The notes below the pieces were generated by a model. It was not told where the DNA came from, did not search any database, and saw only the letters and a list, made by a program, of their open reading frames with translations. The position numbers and the translations under genes are program-made. Of a stretch of DNA of 64,000 nt, positions 1-8,723 are shown in pieces. Within the stretch, counting starts at the first letter, position 1. Each line of letters starts with the position of its first letter. This stretch comes from Terrimicrobiaceae bacterium (GTDB lineage Bacteria > Verrucomicrobiota > Verrucomicrobiia > Chthoniobacterales > Terrimicrobiaceae), in NCBI GenBank assembly GCA_018402345.1, contig JAGYIV010000010.1:310001-374000 (forward strand). Direction: 5' to 3'.

Positions 1-378
1 GTGGACGGCGATGACATGAACGAACCCATCGCCGATGCCGTGCGCGGTATCCTCGACGGCCACGTCGTCCTCAGCCGCGCCCTTGCCACCTCGAATCACT
101 TCCCGGCGGTGGATGTGCTGGAGAGCGTCAGCCGCGTCACCCTCGAAATTTGCTCGAAGGACGAACTCGCCACCATCGGCAAGGCCCGTGATCACCTCGC
201 CACCTACCGGAAAAACGAGGACGTCATCGCCATCGGCGCCTACGCCAAGGGCACCAATCCCCTCATCGACGCCGCCATCGAGAAACACCAACCCCTCAGA
301 AACCTCCTCATCCAACCCATCGAGGACAAGTGGACCCGCGACAAAAGCTTCGCCGAACTTAAAAAACTCGTCGCATGA
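1..378 (+). CDS. fliI: Flagellar export ATPase FliI, C-terminal fragment
   Basis: This is the last 125 residues of the ATPase that energises flagellar type III export; the gene begins before the window. The opening residues DDMNEPIADAVRGILDGH match the conserved FliI segment after the Walker B region, and the helical C-terminal domain follows. The GTG at position 1 is an internal codon, not a start. The stop overlaps fliJ by 4 bases, so the two are probably translationally coupled. The P-loop lies outside the window and cannot be judged. Confidence 0.93.
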   Translation: MDGDDMNEPIADAVRGILDGHVVLSRALATSNHFPAVDVLESVSRVTLEICSKDELATIGKARDHLATYRKNEDVIAIGAYAKGTNPLIDAAIEKHQPLRNLLIQPIEDKWTRDKSFAELKKLVA

Positions 379-818
379 TCCCGAAGAAATTCAGCCTCCA
401 AGCGGTGCTCGACATCCGCGAACGCGCGAAGGACGAGGCAAAGGACGCCCTCGCCATCGCACTCCGCGCCCGTGACGCAGCCGCCGCCCGCTGCGCGGAA
501 GCCGTCGAGCGCCTCCGCGAACTCACCGGCATGATGTCCGGCGAGCGTTTCCCGGCCTACCAGCGGGAACAATACTGGACCGCCCTCAATAACCAACGCG
601 ACCTCCTCCGCACCCTCGAGGCCCGTCTCGCCAAGGAGGAGAAAATCGTCACCGCCAAACGCGACATCCTCATTGCCGCCGACAGGGACCTCCAACTCGT
701 CCAAAAACTCCGCGAAAAATGGCTCGCCAACCGCAATGCCGCCATCGCCCGCTTTGAAGAAAAACAACTCGAGGACTTCATCACCACCCAGCACGTCCTC
801 CAATCGGCCACTCCTTAA
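375..818 (+). CDS. fliJ: Flagellar export chaperone FliJ
   Basis: A 147-residue, highly charged, almost entirely helical protein starting MIPKKFSLQAVLDIRERAKD, which is typical of FliJ. FliJ is the soluble coiled coil that sits in the FliI ring and links the ATPase to FlhA. Length is normal for the family. It overlaps fliI by ATGA, and its stop shares one base with the next start. The assignment rests on position after fliI, size and coiled-coil character more than on strict motifs. Confidence 0.85.
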   Translation: MIPKKFSLQAVLDIRERAKDEAKDALAIALRARDAAAARCAEAVERLRELTGMMSGERFPAYQREQYWTALNNQRDLLRTLEARLAKEEKIVTAKRDILIAADRDLQLVQKLREKWLANRNAAIARFEEKQLEDFITTQHVLQSATP

Positions 819-1273
819 TGAACCCGCCCACCCTCGACCCTTTTCCCTCGCGATCGAACAACGACATTTCCATCGGCTCCCTCGCCATTACCGCGATCAT
901 CCTTGGCATCGCCACAGTCGCAGTGGTCTTTTACTTCAAAATGCCAAAACCGGCTGCGGAAGACCCCAAAGCTAATGATCCGCTTGCGGGTGTCTTCTCG
1001 GAAACCCTCACGGAAAAAATGAAAGACTGGGATTTCTACACCGCCGAGATCGGCACCGCGCTCCAGGAACTCCGGGATGCCAAGGAAAAATACGAGAATC
1101 AAAGCAAGGCCCTCTTAGAAACCGAACTCCGTCTCGAAGCTGAAAAAGAGGATCTCGCCCGCATCCGCAAGGACATCGAAACCATGCGCTCCCAACTCAC
1201 CGGGTCAATTCACACCATCACCTCCTCGAAAGCCTCCACCACCTCGCCAACCACACCTCAAAAGCCCCAATGA
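818..1273 (+). CDS. Short MotE-like membrane coiled-coil protein (no C-terminal domain)
   Basis: A 151-residue protein with a short cytoplasmic N-terminus, one membrane segment at about residues 22-42 (ITAIILGIATVAVVFYF) and a charged coiled coil. It is clearly paralogous to the next gene: both share the Ala-Ile-Ile-Leu-Gly-Ile-Ala-Thr membrane core, KxWDFxT, and LARIRKDIETMRSQL. It stops just after the coiled coil and lacks the MgtE-N-like domain of the neighbour, ending in a Ser/Thr/Pro tail. It is either a degenerate tandem duplicate or a specialised partner. Its stop overlaps the next start by 4 bases. Confidence 0.7.
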   Translation: MNPPTLDPFPSRSNNDISIGSLAITAIILGIATVAVVFYFKMPKPAAEDPKANDPLAGVFSETLTEKMKDWDFYTAEIGTALQELRDAKEKYENQSKALLETELRLEAEKEDLARIRKDIETMRSQLTGSIHTITSSKASTTSPTTPQKPQ

Positions 1274-1980
1274 GCGACTCGCCCTCACCCACACTCAACC
1301 CATTTCCGACCAAAGAGCCCGCATCCTCAGGCTCCAACTGGGGCATCATCATCGCTGCAATCATCCTCGGCATCGCGACCGCCGCCGGCGTGCTCCTCTG
1401 GCGCATGGACTCGATCACCGCCGCCCCCCAGACAGAATCCGCCTCCACTACCCGCGATACCAGCGCCCAACCAGAGAATTTCATCGATGCCACCCACTCG
1501 AAGATTTTTTCCCAAACCAAAAACTGGGACTTCTTCACCCGGGAACTCGAAACCTTCGTCAACGAACTCCACAAGGAACGCGAAGCGCTCGCCGCCCAAA
1601 GCAAGGACCTCGCCGCCGCAGAACTCCGCATCAAGGCCGAAAAAGAGGAACTCGTCCGCATCCGCAAGGAAATCGATTCCATGCGCTCCCAACTCAATTC
1701 CCTCACCACCGAACTCACCGAGGTCGAAAAAATCAACCTGGCTTCCATCGCCAAGACCTACTCCAAGATGCCTCCGGAAAACGCCGTCGCCATCCTTTCG
1801 GAAATGTCTGAAAACAACAGCGTCAAAATCCTCGCTCTCATGAAGGCGGACGTCGCTGCCAAAATCCTCGCCCAAATGGCGGCCACCAAGGAATCGCCCG
1901 ACAGCAATTCGACCATGGCCTCCAAAGCCGCCGATCTCACCAACAGGCTCCGCCTCTATAAACAGGACGACTTGGAATGA
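1270..1980 (+). CDS. MotE-like flagellar protein (YlxF/MgtE-N domain)
   Basis: A 236-residue protein with one membrane segment at about residues 24-43, a periplasmic coiled coil rich in Glu/Lys, and a C-terminal helical domain (about 160-215) carrying KMPPENAVAILSEMSENN and ADVAAKILAQM. Those repeats are typical of the MgtE-N fold of MotE/YlxF. In other bacteria MotE is a chaperone for a periplasmic motor protein and sits, as here, between fliJ and fliK. It overlaps both neighbours by 4 bases. The role is inferred from architecture and position. Confidence 0.78.
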   Translation: MSDSPSPTLNPFPTKEPASSGSNWGIIIAAIILGIATAAGVLLWRMDSITAAPQTESASTTRDTSAQPENFIDATHSKIFSQTKNWDFFTRELETFVNELHKEREALAAQSKDLAAAELRIKAEKEELVRIRKEIDSMRSQLNSLTTELTEVEKINLASIAKTYSKMPPENAVAILSEMSENNSVKILALMKADVAAKILAQMAATKESPDSNSTMASKAADLTNRLRLYKQDDLE

Positions 1981-3137
1981 ACATCACCCCTCAATCCATG
2001 AAAAGCTCCGAAACCTCCCCCCGCCAAGAGCAGCAAAGCTTTTTCCTCCCCGCCGTCCCGAAGGGCTCCGACTCCCCATCCTTCGATAGCTTCATCTCCC
2101 GCGAACCCCAAGACGACCCTCGCTCCAAAGAAATCGAGGAAGAGGAAAAGGCGAAAAAACGCAAAAAAGCCGAACAAACCGCCGCTCTCGCCGCTGCCCA
2201 AGCCCCGTCAACACCCACCCCCGCCTTGGACGAACTCTCGCTGGACCCCACACCTGCCGAACAACAAAAACCCTCGCAGTCCCCCTCCGAAAACGACTCC
2301 CGTAGCGAAGGTGCCCGCAAAGCAGCCTCCCGCACCGAATCCACCCCCCAAGATTCCCAACCCTCCTCCGAACCCGTTGCCGAACTCCCGAACGAATCCT
2401 CCGAGGAGGAACCCTCGACTGACAAGCCTGTGGCGAGTGGCACAGATCATGCTGTGGAATCCGATGACATGATCTCGCTTGCCGCCATGGATGCCTTGGA
2501 CGCCGGACAGCCCGTTGCTGCCGCAAAAGACCCGTCCATCACCACCTCCGGCCGCCTCAACACATTCACCGTGGCGGACCGCTTGGCCACGACCGCGATC
2601 ACCCCCTCCCAATCCGGGTCGAACACCAACCCCGAATCCAATCTGAACCAGCCCGGCGCCCAGCAACTCTCCGCCGCCCCGCGCACCGCAACCGCCCAAA
2701 AATCCGCCGAGACAGCCGCCACATCGATGCTCCGATCCCTCCGCGTGGAGATCGAAAAATTCACCCAAACAAATAGCTCGCAACTCCAACTCGAACTCCC
2801 CGTCAGCGACTCCGAGTCCGTCAAAGTCCGCCTCAGCATGCGCGGCAACGAACTCCACACCGTCTTCGTCACCGAATCCGCCGAACTCCGCGAGGCCCTG
2901 CAAAAAGCCTGGCCCGAATTTTCCCAAACCTCCCGCGACCGCGGCTTCCGCTTCAACGACCCTGCCTTCCAACAAGCCGCCAACCAACAAAACTCCCCCA
3001 CCAGCGACCGCGAGAACCGCAAACGCACCACCCCGTCGGAAACTCCCGACGCCAACACCGCCATCTCAAAACCCAAAAAATCCACCCCAGCCCAATCCCC
3101 CGACTCTCCGTCAAGCTCGGTCTCCCTCTGGGCATAA
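1977..3137 (+). CDS. fliK: Flagellar hook-length control protein FliK
   Basis: A 386-residue protein with a long disordered Ser/Pro/Glu-rich N-terminal ruler region. A compact C-terminal domain at about residues 255-335 contains LQLELPVSDSESVKV and LSMRGNELHTVFVTESAEL, which resemble the FliK C-terminal substrate-switching domain. FliK is itself exported, measures the hook and flips FlhB specificity from hook to filament substrates. It overlaps the MotE-like gene by 4 bases and precedes flgD. A Ser/Pro-rich tail follows the domain. Confidence 0.85.
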   Translation: MNITPQSMKSSETSPRQEQQSFFLPAVPKGSDSPSFDSFISREPQDDPRSKEIEEEEKAKKRKKAEQTAALAAAQAPSTPTPALDELSLDPTPAEQQKPSQSPSENDSRSEGARKAASRTESTPQDSQPSSEPVAELPNESSEEEPSTDKPVASGTDHAVESDDMISLAAMDALDAGQPVAAAKDPSITTSGRLNTFTVADRLATTAITPSQSGSNTNPESNLNQPGAQQLSAAPRTATAQKSAETAATSMLRSLRVEIEKFTQTNSSQLQLELPVSDSESVKVRLSMRGNELHTVFVTESAELREALQKAWPEFSQTSRDRGFRFNDPAFQQAANQQNSPTSDRENRKRTTPSETPDANTAISKPKKSTPAQSPDSPSSSVSLWA

Positions 3138-3152
3138 TTTTCCCGCACCGCC

Positions 3153-3665
3153 ATGAACATCGCTCCACTCACCTCCGAAGCCTCATCCCTCAAAAAACCG
3201 GCCGCTCCGGGCGAAAACGCCTTCCCCACCCCGAAACAGACCCTCGGTGCCGATGACTTCATGAAAATCCTCATGACCCAACTCACGGCGCAGGATCCCA
3301 TGAACCCGATGAAGGACACCGAATTCATCGCCCAAATGGCCAATTTCTCCTCCCTCGAGCAAATGCGCACCCTCTCGCAGTCGTTCACCTCCTACTCGAA
3401 CGACCAAAAAATGGCCGTCGCCCCCTCCTACCTGGGCTGCGAGGTGACCGTCAAGGACGCCGCCAACGGTGACATCACCGGCGTCGTCGATGCCATCACC
3501 CTCAAGGACGGCGCACCCGCGCTCGTCATCAACGGCAAAACCTACGAAACCAAACTCATCACCGACATCCGCCGCCCGGCCCCAGTCCTCCCGGCAACCC
3601 CCGTCGACCCCACCCTCCTCGCGTCGAACAGCACCGCAACAGAACCCTCCGCAGTCCAACCCTAA
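3153..3665 (+). CDS. flgD: Flagellar hook assembly (cap) protein FlgD
   Basis: A 170-residue protein with the diagnostic N-terminal block FMKILMTQLTAQDPMNPM followed by EFIAQMANFSSLEQM. FlgD caps the growing hook rod and is exported before FlgE. It is short compared with enterobacterial FlgD (about 230 residues), so the C-terminal Ig/Tudor-like region is reduced. That is common in non-enteric bacteria. It lies between fliK and flgE, the standard order. Confidence 0.92.
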   Translation: MNIAPLTSEASSLKKPAAPGENAFPTPKQTLGADDFMKILMTQLTAQDPMNPMKDTEFIAQMANFSSLEQMRTLSQSFTSYSNDQKMAVAPSYLGCEVTVKDAANGDITGVVDAITLKDGAPALVINGKTYETKLITDIRRPAPVLPATPVDPTLLASNSTATEPSAVQP

Positions 3666-3677
3666 CCTCACACGACC

Positions 3678-4535
3678 ATGGCACTCCTCAACTCCTTCAG
3701 CAGCGGCGTCTCCGCCGTTAAAACCTTCGGAAAAAGCCTCGAAGTCATCGGCGACAACATCGCCAACGTGAACACCACGGGGTTCAAAACCGCGCGCACC
3801 CTGAACAAGGATGCCTTCGCCGAGACCCTCCAACGCTCCTCCGCCGCCGCAGGCGAACTCGGCGGTGCAAACAGCATGCAAGTCGGCTACGGCACCGCCG
3901 TCTCCAGCATCACCCAAAAATTCACCCAAGGAGCACTCACCACCACCGCCGGCCCGGCTGACCTCGGCATCTCCGGCAAGGGGTTCTTCAAAGTCCAAAA
4001 CCCGACCAACCAAGACTTCTACTTCACCCGCGCCGGCGACTTCCGCGTGGATGACGCCGGAAACCTCCTCACCAGCGAGGGCTACAATGTCACCGGCGCC
4101 GCAGGAAATATCGTTATCCCTCAGACAAACCCGGCTGGCGACCCGCCTGGTGCTCCCATTCAGTCCTTCAAAGTCGACAAGGACGGCTCGATCGATGCCT
4201 ACTACGCTGACGGCACGCTAACCGAAGGTGTCGGCCAAATCCTCCTCACCGCCTTCGCCAACCCGAACGCCCTCGAGCGTGTGGGCGGCAACCTCATGAA
4301 AAATCCAGGCGGCGAGGACGGCGCAGCACCCGGTGCCGCCGGCGCCCAGATCGCCGATGCCGCAAACCCCACCTTCTTTGGCGAAATCATCCAAGGCACC
4401 CTCGAACTCTCGAACGTCGATCTCACCCAGGAATTCTCCGACCTCATCGTCGCTCAACGCTCTTTCCAAGCAGGCTCCAGAGTGATAACCGTCTCCGATT
4501 CCGTCATGGACGAGATTGTGAATCTCAAACGGTAA
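3678..4535 (+). CDS. flgE: Flagellar hook protein FlgE (short form)
   Basis: A 285-residue axial protein. The N-terminus (NSFSSGVSAVKTFGKSLEVI, then NIANVNTTGFK) and the C-terminus (LTQEFSDLIVAQRSFQAGSR) are the conserved rod/hook flg motifs that form the inner coiled tubes. The size is nearer FlgF/FlgG (about 250-260) than to long FlgE. Position directly after flgD favours hook protein, but a rod protein cannot be excluded. There is no strong Shine-Dalgarno; the start is set by the conserved N-terminal Met-Ala-Leu-Leu. Confidence 0.85.
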   Translation: MALLNSFSSGVSAVKTFGKSLEVIGDNIANVNTTGFKTARTLNKDAFAETLQRSSAAAGELGGANSMQVGYGTAVSSITQKFTQGALTTTAGPADLGISGKGFFKVQNPTNQDFYFTRAGDFRVDDAGNLLTSEGYNVTGAAGNIVIPQTNPAGDPPGAPIQSFKVDKDGSIDAYYADGTLTEGVGQILLTAFANPNALERVGGNLMKNPGGEDGAAPGAAGAQIADAANPTFFGEIIQGTLELSNVDLTQEFSDLIVAQRSFQAGSRVITVSDSVMDEIVNLKR

Positions 4536-4569
4536 CCCGTAAAAAAACCCACCCAAAAAAACAAAACCC

Positions 4570-5097
4570 ATGCCAGCAAACCCAGAAGATCTCGACGCAG
4601 GTCTCGCGCCCAAGAAATCCTCCAGCCCGATCGTTCCGCTCCTCGCGGTCATCATCCTCGTCCCCGCTCTTGTTTATGGGGTCATGGATTTTGTCATCCT
4701 TCCGAAACTTAAGGGTGCGGGCGCATCCAACTCCGAGGAAAAGGCATCCCAATCCAGCTCGGCTTCCAAACCTCAAGCCCACGTATCGGGCCTAAAGGAA
4801 ACCCCGGTTGAATTCGCCTCGCTTGTCGTCAACCTCTCGGGATCAGGTGGCACTCGATACCTCCGAACCACCATCGTCGTGGCCAGTTCGGATTCCAATC
4901 TAGGAAATTATCTCAAGGAACAAGAAGCCCCGCTCAAGGACGCTGCCATCACCATCCTCTCGGCACAAACCCCGGAGTCCATCGAGACAGCATCCGGCAA
5001 GGATATCGTCCGTCGCCAACTCATTAGAAACTTCAACAACATCCTCGGGGAAGAAGTCATCGGCTCGGTCTACTTCAAGGAATTCGTCGTCCAATAA
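4570..5097 (+). CDS. fliL: Flagellar basal body-associated protein FliL
   Basis: A 175-residue protein with a cytoplasmic N-terminus, one membrane helix at about residues 18-38 (PIVPLLAVIILVPALVYGVM) and a periplasmic stomatin-like domain with VVNLSGSGGTRYLRTTI. FliL surrounds the stator and modulates motor output. Placement directly before fliM is canonical. The leader before the ATG is A-rich with no clear Shine-Dalgarno. Confidence 0.9.
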   Translation: MPANPEDLDAGLAPKKSSSPIVPLLAVIILVPALVYGVMDFVILPKLKGAGASNSEEKASQSSSASKPQAHVSGLKETPVEFASLVVNLSGSGGTRYLRTTIVVASSDSNLGNYLKEQEAPLKDAAITILSAQTPESIETASGKDIVRRQLIRNFNNILGEEVIGSVYFKEFVVQ

Positions 5098-5115
5098 CCC
5101 ACGGCCCCGCCTCCC

Positions 5116-6117
5116 ATGCCCGAACCACTCAACCAGTCCGACATCGATCAACTCGTCGCCCAGGCCTCCCAAGCCTCCGCGCCGGCCTCGTTCCGGTGCG
5201 ATGGTTCGCGCTTTCCCGCCGCCGCGAAGATCAACCCAAGGCCCTTCGACTTCCGCACCCCCATCCACCTCGCAGAAGCCGAAATCCGCCGCCTCCGCAC
5301 GATCCACGCGGGCTTCATCTCGACCATTTCCGCCCGCTTCTCCTCACTCCTCCGCGCCGACATGAGCCTCAAGCTCAAAGGGCTCAACACGATCCCCTAC
5401 GGCTCCTTCGCGGACTCGATGAAGAACCCGACCCACATCTCGCTCTTCAAAGTCGACCAACTCCCGGGCATCGGCATCCTTGAAATCAACCCGCGCCTCG
5501 CCATCAGCATGACCAACCGCATGCTCGGCGGCGGCGGCATGGCGGGCGACGAGGAACGCCACCTCACCGAAATCGAAATCGCTCTCCTCGAAGAAATCGT
5601 GGACATCATCACCTCGGAATGGTGCCGCCTCTGGAAAGAACACCGCGAACTCAACGCCCGCCAAATCGGCACCGAAAACAACCCGCGCTTCCTCCAAGCC
5701 TGCTCAAACGACACCGTCATGATCGCCGTCACCATCGAAGCCATGGTCGGCGACAGCGTGGAGCAAATCCAAATCGCCATTCCCTACCCCATGATCGAAC
5801 CGATCGTGAAGACGCTCCACTCCAAGCGCTCTAGGGAGTTCCAACCCGCAAACGACGACACCAAACCCCGCCACTGGCGCACTTCCTACAACCAAATCAA
5901 CGTGCCAGTGGTCGCCGATTGGCTAGTCCAAGGCATCGCCGTCTCCGACATCCTCTCCCTCCACGTCGGCGACATCCTTGAAATGCCCAAATCCACCCTC
6001 GAAAAAACACGCATCCGCATCGCCAACGCACCACGCTTCATCGGCCTCGCGGGCAGTGAAAACGGCCACGTCGCCGTCCAGATCGTCTCGGAATCCTCCA
6101 CCTCTCAAAAACAATGA
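5116..6117 (+). CDS. fliM: Flagellar motor switch protein FliM
   Basis: A 333-residue C-ring protein. The extreme N-terminus NQSDIDQLV is the CheY-P binding peptide. The central CheC-like domain (about 40-230) includes LLRADMSLKLKGLNTIPYG, and a C-terminal SpoA domain mates with FliN. Length is normal for FliM. It overlaps fliN by ATGA, as expected for subunits of one ring. It controls rotation direction in response to chemotaxis signals. Confidence 0.95.
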   Translation: MPEPLNQSDIDQLVAQASQASAPASFRCDGSRFPAAAKINPRPFDFRTPIHLAEAEIRRLRTIHAGFISTISARFSSLLRADMSLKLKGLNTIPYGSFADSMKNPTHISLFKVDQLPGIGILEINPRLAISMTNRMLGGGGMAGDEERHLTEIEIALLEEIVDIITSEWCRLWKEHRELNARQIGTENNPRFLQACSNDTVMIAVTIEAMVGDSVEQIQIAIPYPMIEPIVKTLHSKRSREFQPANDDTKPRHWRTSYNQINVPVVADWLVQGIAVSDILSLHVGDILEMPKSTLEKTRIRIANAPRFIGLAGSENGHVAVQIVSESSTSQKQ

Positions 6118-6374
6118 GCACCCTCAACGACGCCAAAAACCTCTCCGTCATTCTCGACGTCAAAGTCGACCTCACCGTCCGCATCGGTTCCTGCACCCTC
6201 CCCATGCGCGACGTAGTCGAACTCACCGAGGGTAATGTCCTCCAACTCGACCAACTCGCCTCGGAACCCGTCGGACTCTACGTCAACGACCGCCTCATCG
6301 CCCGCGGCGAAGTCATCGTCGTGGAGGAAAATTTCGGCATCAAAATCACCCAGATCGTCGGAGACCCGGCATGA
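6114..6374 (+). CDS. fliN: Flagellar motor switch protein FliN
   Basis: An 86-residue protein consisting of essentially one SpoA domain, with the conserved pattern VDLTVRIGSCTLPMRDVVEL and a C-terminal ARGEVIVVEENFGIKIT. FliN forms the lower C-ring with FliM and docks the FliH-FliI complex. It lacks the N-terminal extension found in longer FliN/FliY proteins. It is coupled by 4-base overlaps to both fliM and fliO. Confidence 0.94.
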   Translation: MSTLNDAKNLSVILDVKVDLTVRIGSCTLPMRDVVELTEGNVLQLDQLASEPVGLYVNDRLIARGEVIVVEENFGIKITQIVGDPA

Positions 6375-6861
6375 TCCGCCCCGCATGCAGGCTCGCCCTG
6401 GCGGCGATCCTCGTATGTCTGGCGGCCCTGCCCCGCCTCGCCGCTCAAGACCCCGCCGCACCCCCGAAATCCGAGGCGGTCTTCACGACATCCGACCCCG
6501 TCCCGTCGCCATCCCAGCCTCCCACGAAATCCTTCGACGCCTCGCCGGGCATCGATGCCTTGGGCAAACTCTTCGTCTACTTCACCATCATCGCCGCCCT
6601 CGGTGCCGCGGTTGTTTACGTCTCCCGCCACGGCTTCCCTTTCCGCCGCACCGCCGGCACCCAAGAGAGGAAACTTCAAATCCTCGAGATGCGCCCCCTG
6701 GGCAACAAACAATTCCTCCTCGTCGTGGGCTACGAGGACACCCGCATGCTCCTCGGCGTCACCCCAGGAAAAATCGACTACCTCTGCCCGCTCGATGCCG
6801 CCGCTCCTGACGAACACGCCTTTGGCGCGCTCATGGCCGAAAAAACTCCACCGTCCGTTGA
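6371..6861 (+). CDS. fliO: Flagellar export assembly factor FliO (3' end frame-shifted)
   Basis: The N-terminus is a signal/anchor (about residues 1-24). A second membrane segment at about 57-77 (LFVYFTIIAALGAAVVYVS) is followed by the FliO cytoplasmic core, TQERKLQILEMRPLGNKQFLLVVGYED. FliO helps assemble the FliP-FliR gate. As read, the frame runs on to 7585 through fliP without a stop. One extra A in the A-run at 6840-6845 would end it at TGA 6859-6861, overlapping the TTG start of fliP, as neighbouring genes do. I therefore infer a one-base loss, real or an error, and place the end at 6861. Confidence 0.7.
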
Positions 6862-7695
6862 ACTCCTTCCCGCCACGCTTCGCCACCCTGCTGCTCACAG
6901 CCCTCTTGCTGCTGCTTTCCTTCGCGCAACCCGCCTCCGCCCAGCAAGCCGCACCTCAAGCTCCCAGCGCCCCGCAGGCTCCCCAAGCCCCGCAGGCTCC
7001 CAAAGCCCCTTCCGTCGCCTCCCCCATCGTGAACCTCCAACTCGGCACCGGAGGCAACGATCGCGAAAACCTCAGCACAGCCATTCAGATCGTCTTCGTC
7101 ATGACGCTTCTGACTCTGGCCCCCTCGCTCATCATGCTCATGACCAGCTTCACTCGACATCGTCATCGTGCTGGGCTTTGTCCGCACCGCCCTCGGCGTC
7201 CCAAGCGCCCCAGCAAACCAACTCCTCATCGGCCTCTCCCTCTTCCTTACCTTCTTCATCATGGCCCCCGTCTGGCAGGACATCCAAACAAATGCCCTCG
7301 ACCCCTACATGGCAGAACAAATCAATTCCGACGAAGCCATGGACCGCGCCGTCGAACCCATCCGCACCTTCATGCTCCGCCAAACACGCCCGGGCGAAGT
7401 CGATTTCTTTCTCGACCTCGCGGGTATGGGCCGCACCGAAGTCAACGACCTCCCCATGCGCGTCGTCCTTCCGGCCTTTGTCGTTAGTGAACTGCGCACC
7501 GCCTTCCAGATGGGATTCCTCATCTTTATTCCGTTCCTCGTCATCGACTTCCTTGTGGCATCGACCCTCATGTCGATGGGCATGATGATGATGCCCCCGA
7601 CCATGGTCGCCCTTCCTCTCAAGCTCCTCCTCTTCGTCCTCGTGGACGGCTGGCAACTCGTCGTGCGCTCCCTCGTCCAAAGCTTCGCCTCATGA
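6858..7695 (+). CDS. fliP: Flagellar export gate protein FliP, frame-shifted
   Basis: FliP forms the export gate with FliQ and FliR. From a TTG start at 6858 the protein has a cleavable signal peptide, an Ala/Pro/Gln linker, then STAIQIVFVMTLLTLAPSLI and MTSFTR. At 7157 an extra A (CTCGACATCG where CTCGCATCG is expected) shifts the frame. The family-specific remainder continues one frame over: GFVRTALGVPSAPANQLLIG, MAPVWQDI, and RTAFQMGFLIFIPFLVIDFL. Everything else is intact and of normal length. Either motility is lost here or the extra base is a sequencing error. Confidence 0.85.
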
Positions 7696-7961
7696 ACCAG
7701 GAAACCGCCATCGAGATGCTCCGCTCGCTCATCACCGTGGCCCTTCTGGTGAACACCCCCATCATCGGCGCGGCCATCATCGTGGGCGTAGTCGTCAGCC
7801 TCCTCCAAGCCATCACCAGCATCCAAGAACCCACTCTCAGCTTCGCCCCGAAACTCTTCGCCGTCGGTGGCGTTATCATCGTGGGCGCTCCATGGATGGT
7901 CCGGCAACTCATGCAGTTCACCGAGTTTTTCATGAATAAAATCCCGGAGATGGTGAGATGA
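7692..7961 (+). CDS. fliQ: Flagellar export gate protein FliQ
   Basis: An 89-residue protein with two membrane helices and the family core QAITSIQEPTLSFAPKLFAV. FliQ is the minor subunit that wraps around FliP-FliR in the export gate. Length is standard. It overlaps fliP and fliR by 4 bases each. Confidence 0.95.
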   Translation: MNQETAIEMLRSLITVALLVNTPIIGAAIIVGVVVSLLQAITSIQEPTLSFAPKLFAVGGVIIVGAPWMVRQLMQFTEFFMNKIPEMVR

Positions 7962-8716
7962 TGGAGATTCGCATCGAGCAGATCTACCCAGGTCTCCTCA
8001 TCTTCATGCGAGCCTCCGGCCTCTTCATCATCATGCCCGTCTTCTCCGGCAACATGATCCCCCCGCCGGTCCGCATTGGCATGGCGGCATTGTTTGCCTA
8101 CCTCCTCGCACCGATCTTCGGCGATTTCGGCGGCATCCCCGTCCACTGGTTCGGCGTCGTCCTCGAAGTCATCCACGAAGTCCTCACCGGCCTCCTCCTC
8201 GGGTTTGCGGTGCGATTCCTGCTATACGGTCTGGAAATGGCTGGAGAAATCATCGCCGTCCAAATCGGCCTTTCCCTCAGTTCAAATATCGACCCGGTGA
8301 CCCGCAACAGCGCGACACCTCCGAACACCATGCTCCTCTCCTTCGGCACCGTTCTCTTCCTCGTCACCGGTGCCTACCAATACTGCCTCATCGCCTTCGC
8401 CCGCAGCTTCGACCTCTTCCCCCCCTCCGCCATCTTCAACCCCCAGTCCATCAATACCGTCATCGACGCCAGCGCCAATGTCCTCCTCATCGCCGTCCAA
8501 ATCGCCGCCCCGCTCCTCGCCATCAGCTTCCTCGTCAATATGTGCTTCTCCGTCCTGGGCCGCGCCGCTCCCAGCCTGAACGTCTTCCTCCTCAGCTTTC
8601 CCGTCCAGATTCTCGCAGGCCTCACCGTCCTCTCCATGACCCTCGGCCTCATCGTTCAATACATCCTCCGCGAAATGGTCGTCCTCCCCGAAACCATGCT
8701 CCGCTTCCTGCGCTGA
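7958..8716 (+). CDS. fliR: Flagellar export gate protein FliR
   Basis: A 252-residue multi-spanning protein with about six hydrophobic segments. It has the FliR N-terminal region (LLIFMRASGLFIIMPVFSG) and a central AGEIIAVQIGLSLSSNIDP block. FliR completes the FliP5-FliQ4-FliR1 gate. Length is typical. It overlaps fliQ by ATGA, and flhB begins 7 bases after its stop. Confidence 0.95.
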   Translation: MMEIRIEQIYPGLLIFMRASGLFIIMPVFSGNMIPPPVRIGMAALFAYLLAPIFGDFGGIPVHWFGVVLEVIHEVLTGLLLGFAVRFLLYGLEMAGEIIAVQIGLSLSSNIDPVTRNSATPPNTMLLSFGTVLFLVTGAYQYCLIAFARSFDLFPPSAIFNPQSINTVIDASANVLLIAVQIAAPLLAISFLVNMCFSVLGRAAPSLNVFLLSFPVQILAGLTVLSMTLGLIVQYILREMVVLPETMLRFLR

Positions 8717-8723
8717 CTCCCCC

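Noticed and set aside
6862-7585. FliO fused to a long C-terminal extension
   Set aside because: The extension is read out of frame through fliP; it is Ser/Pro/Arg-rich and has no homology.
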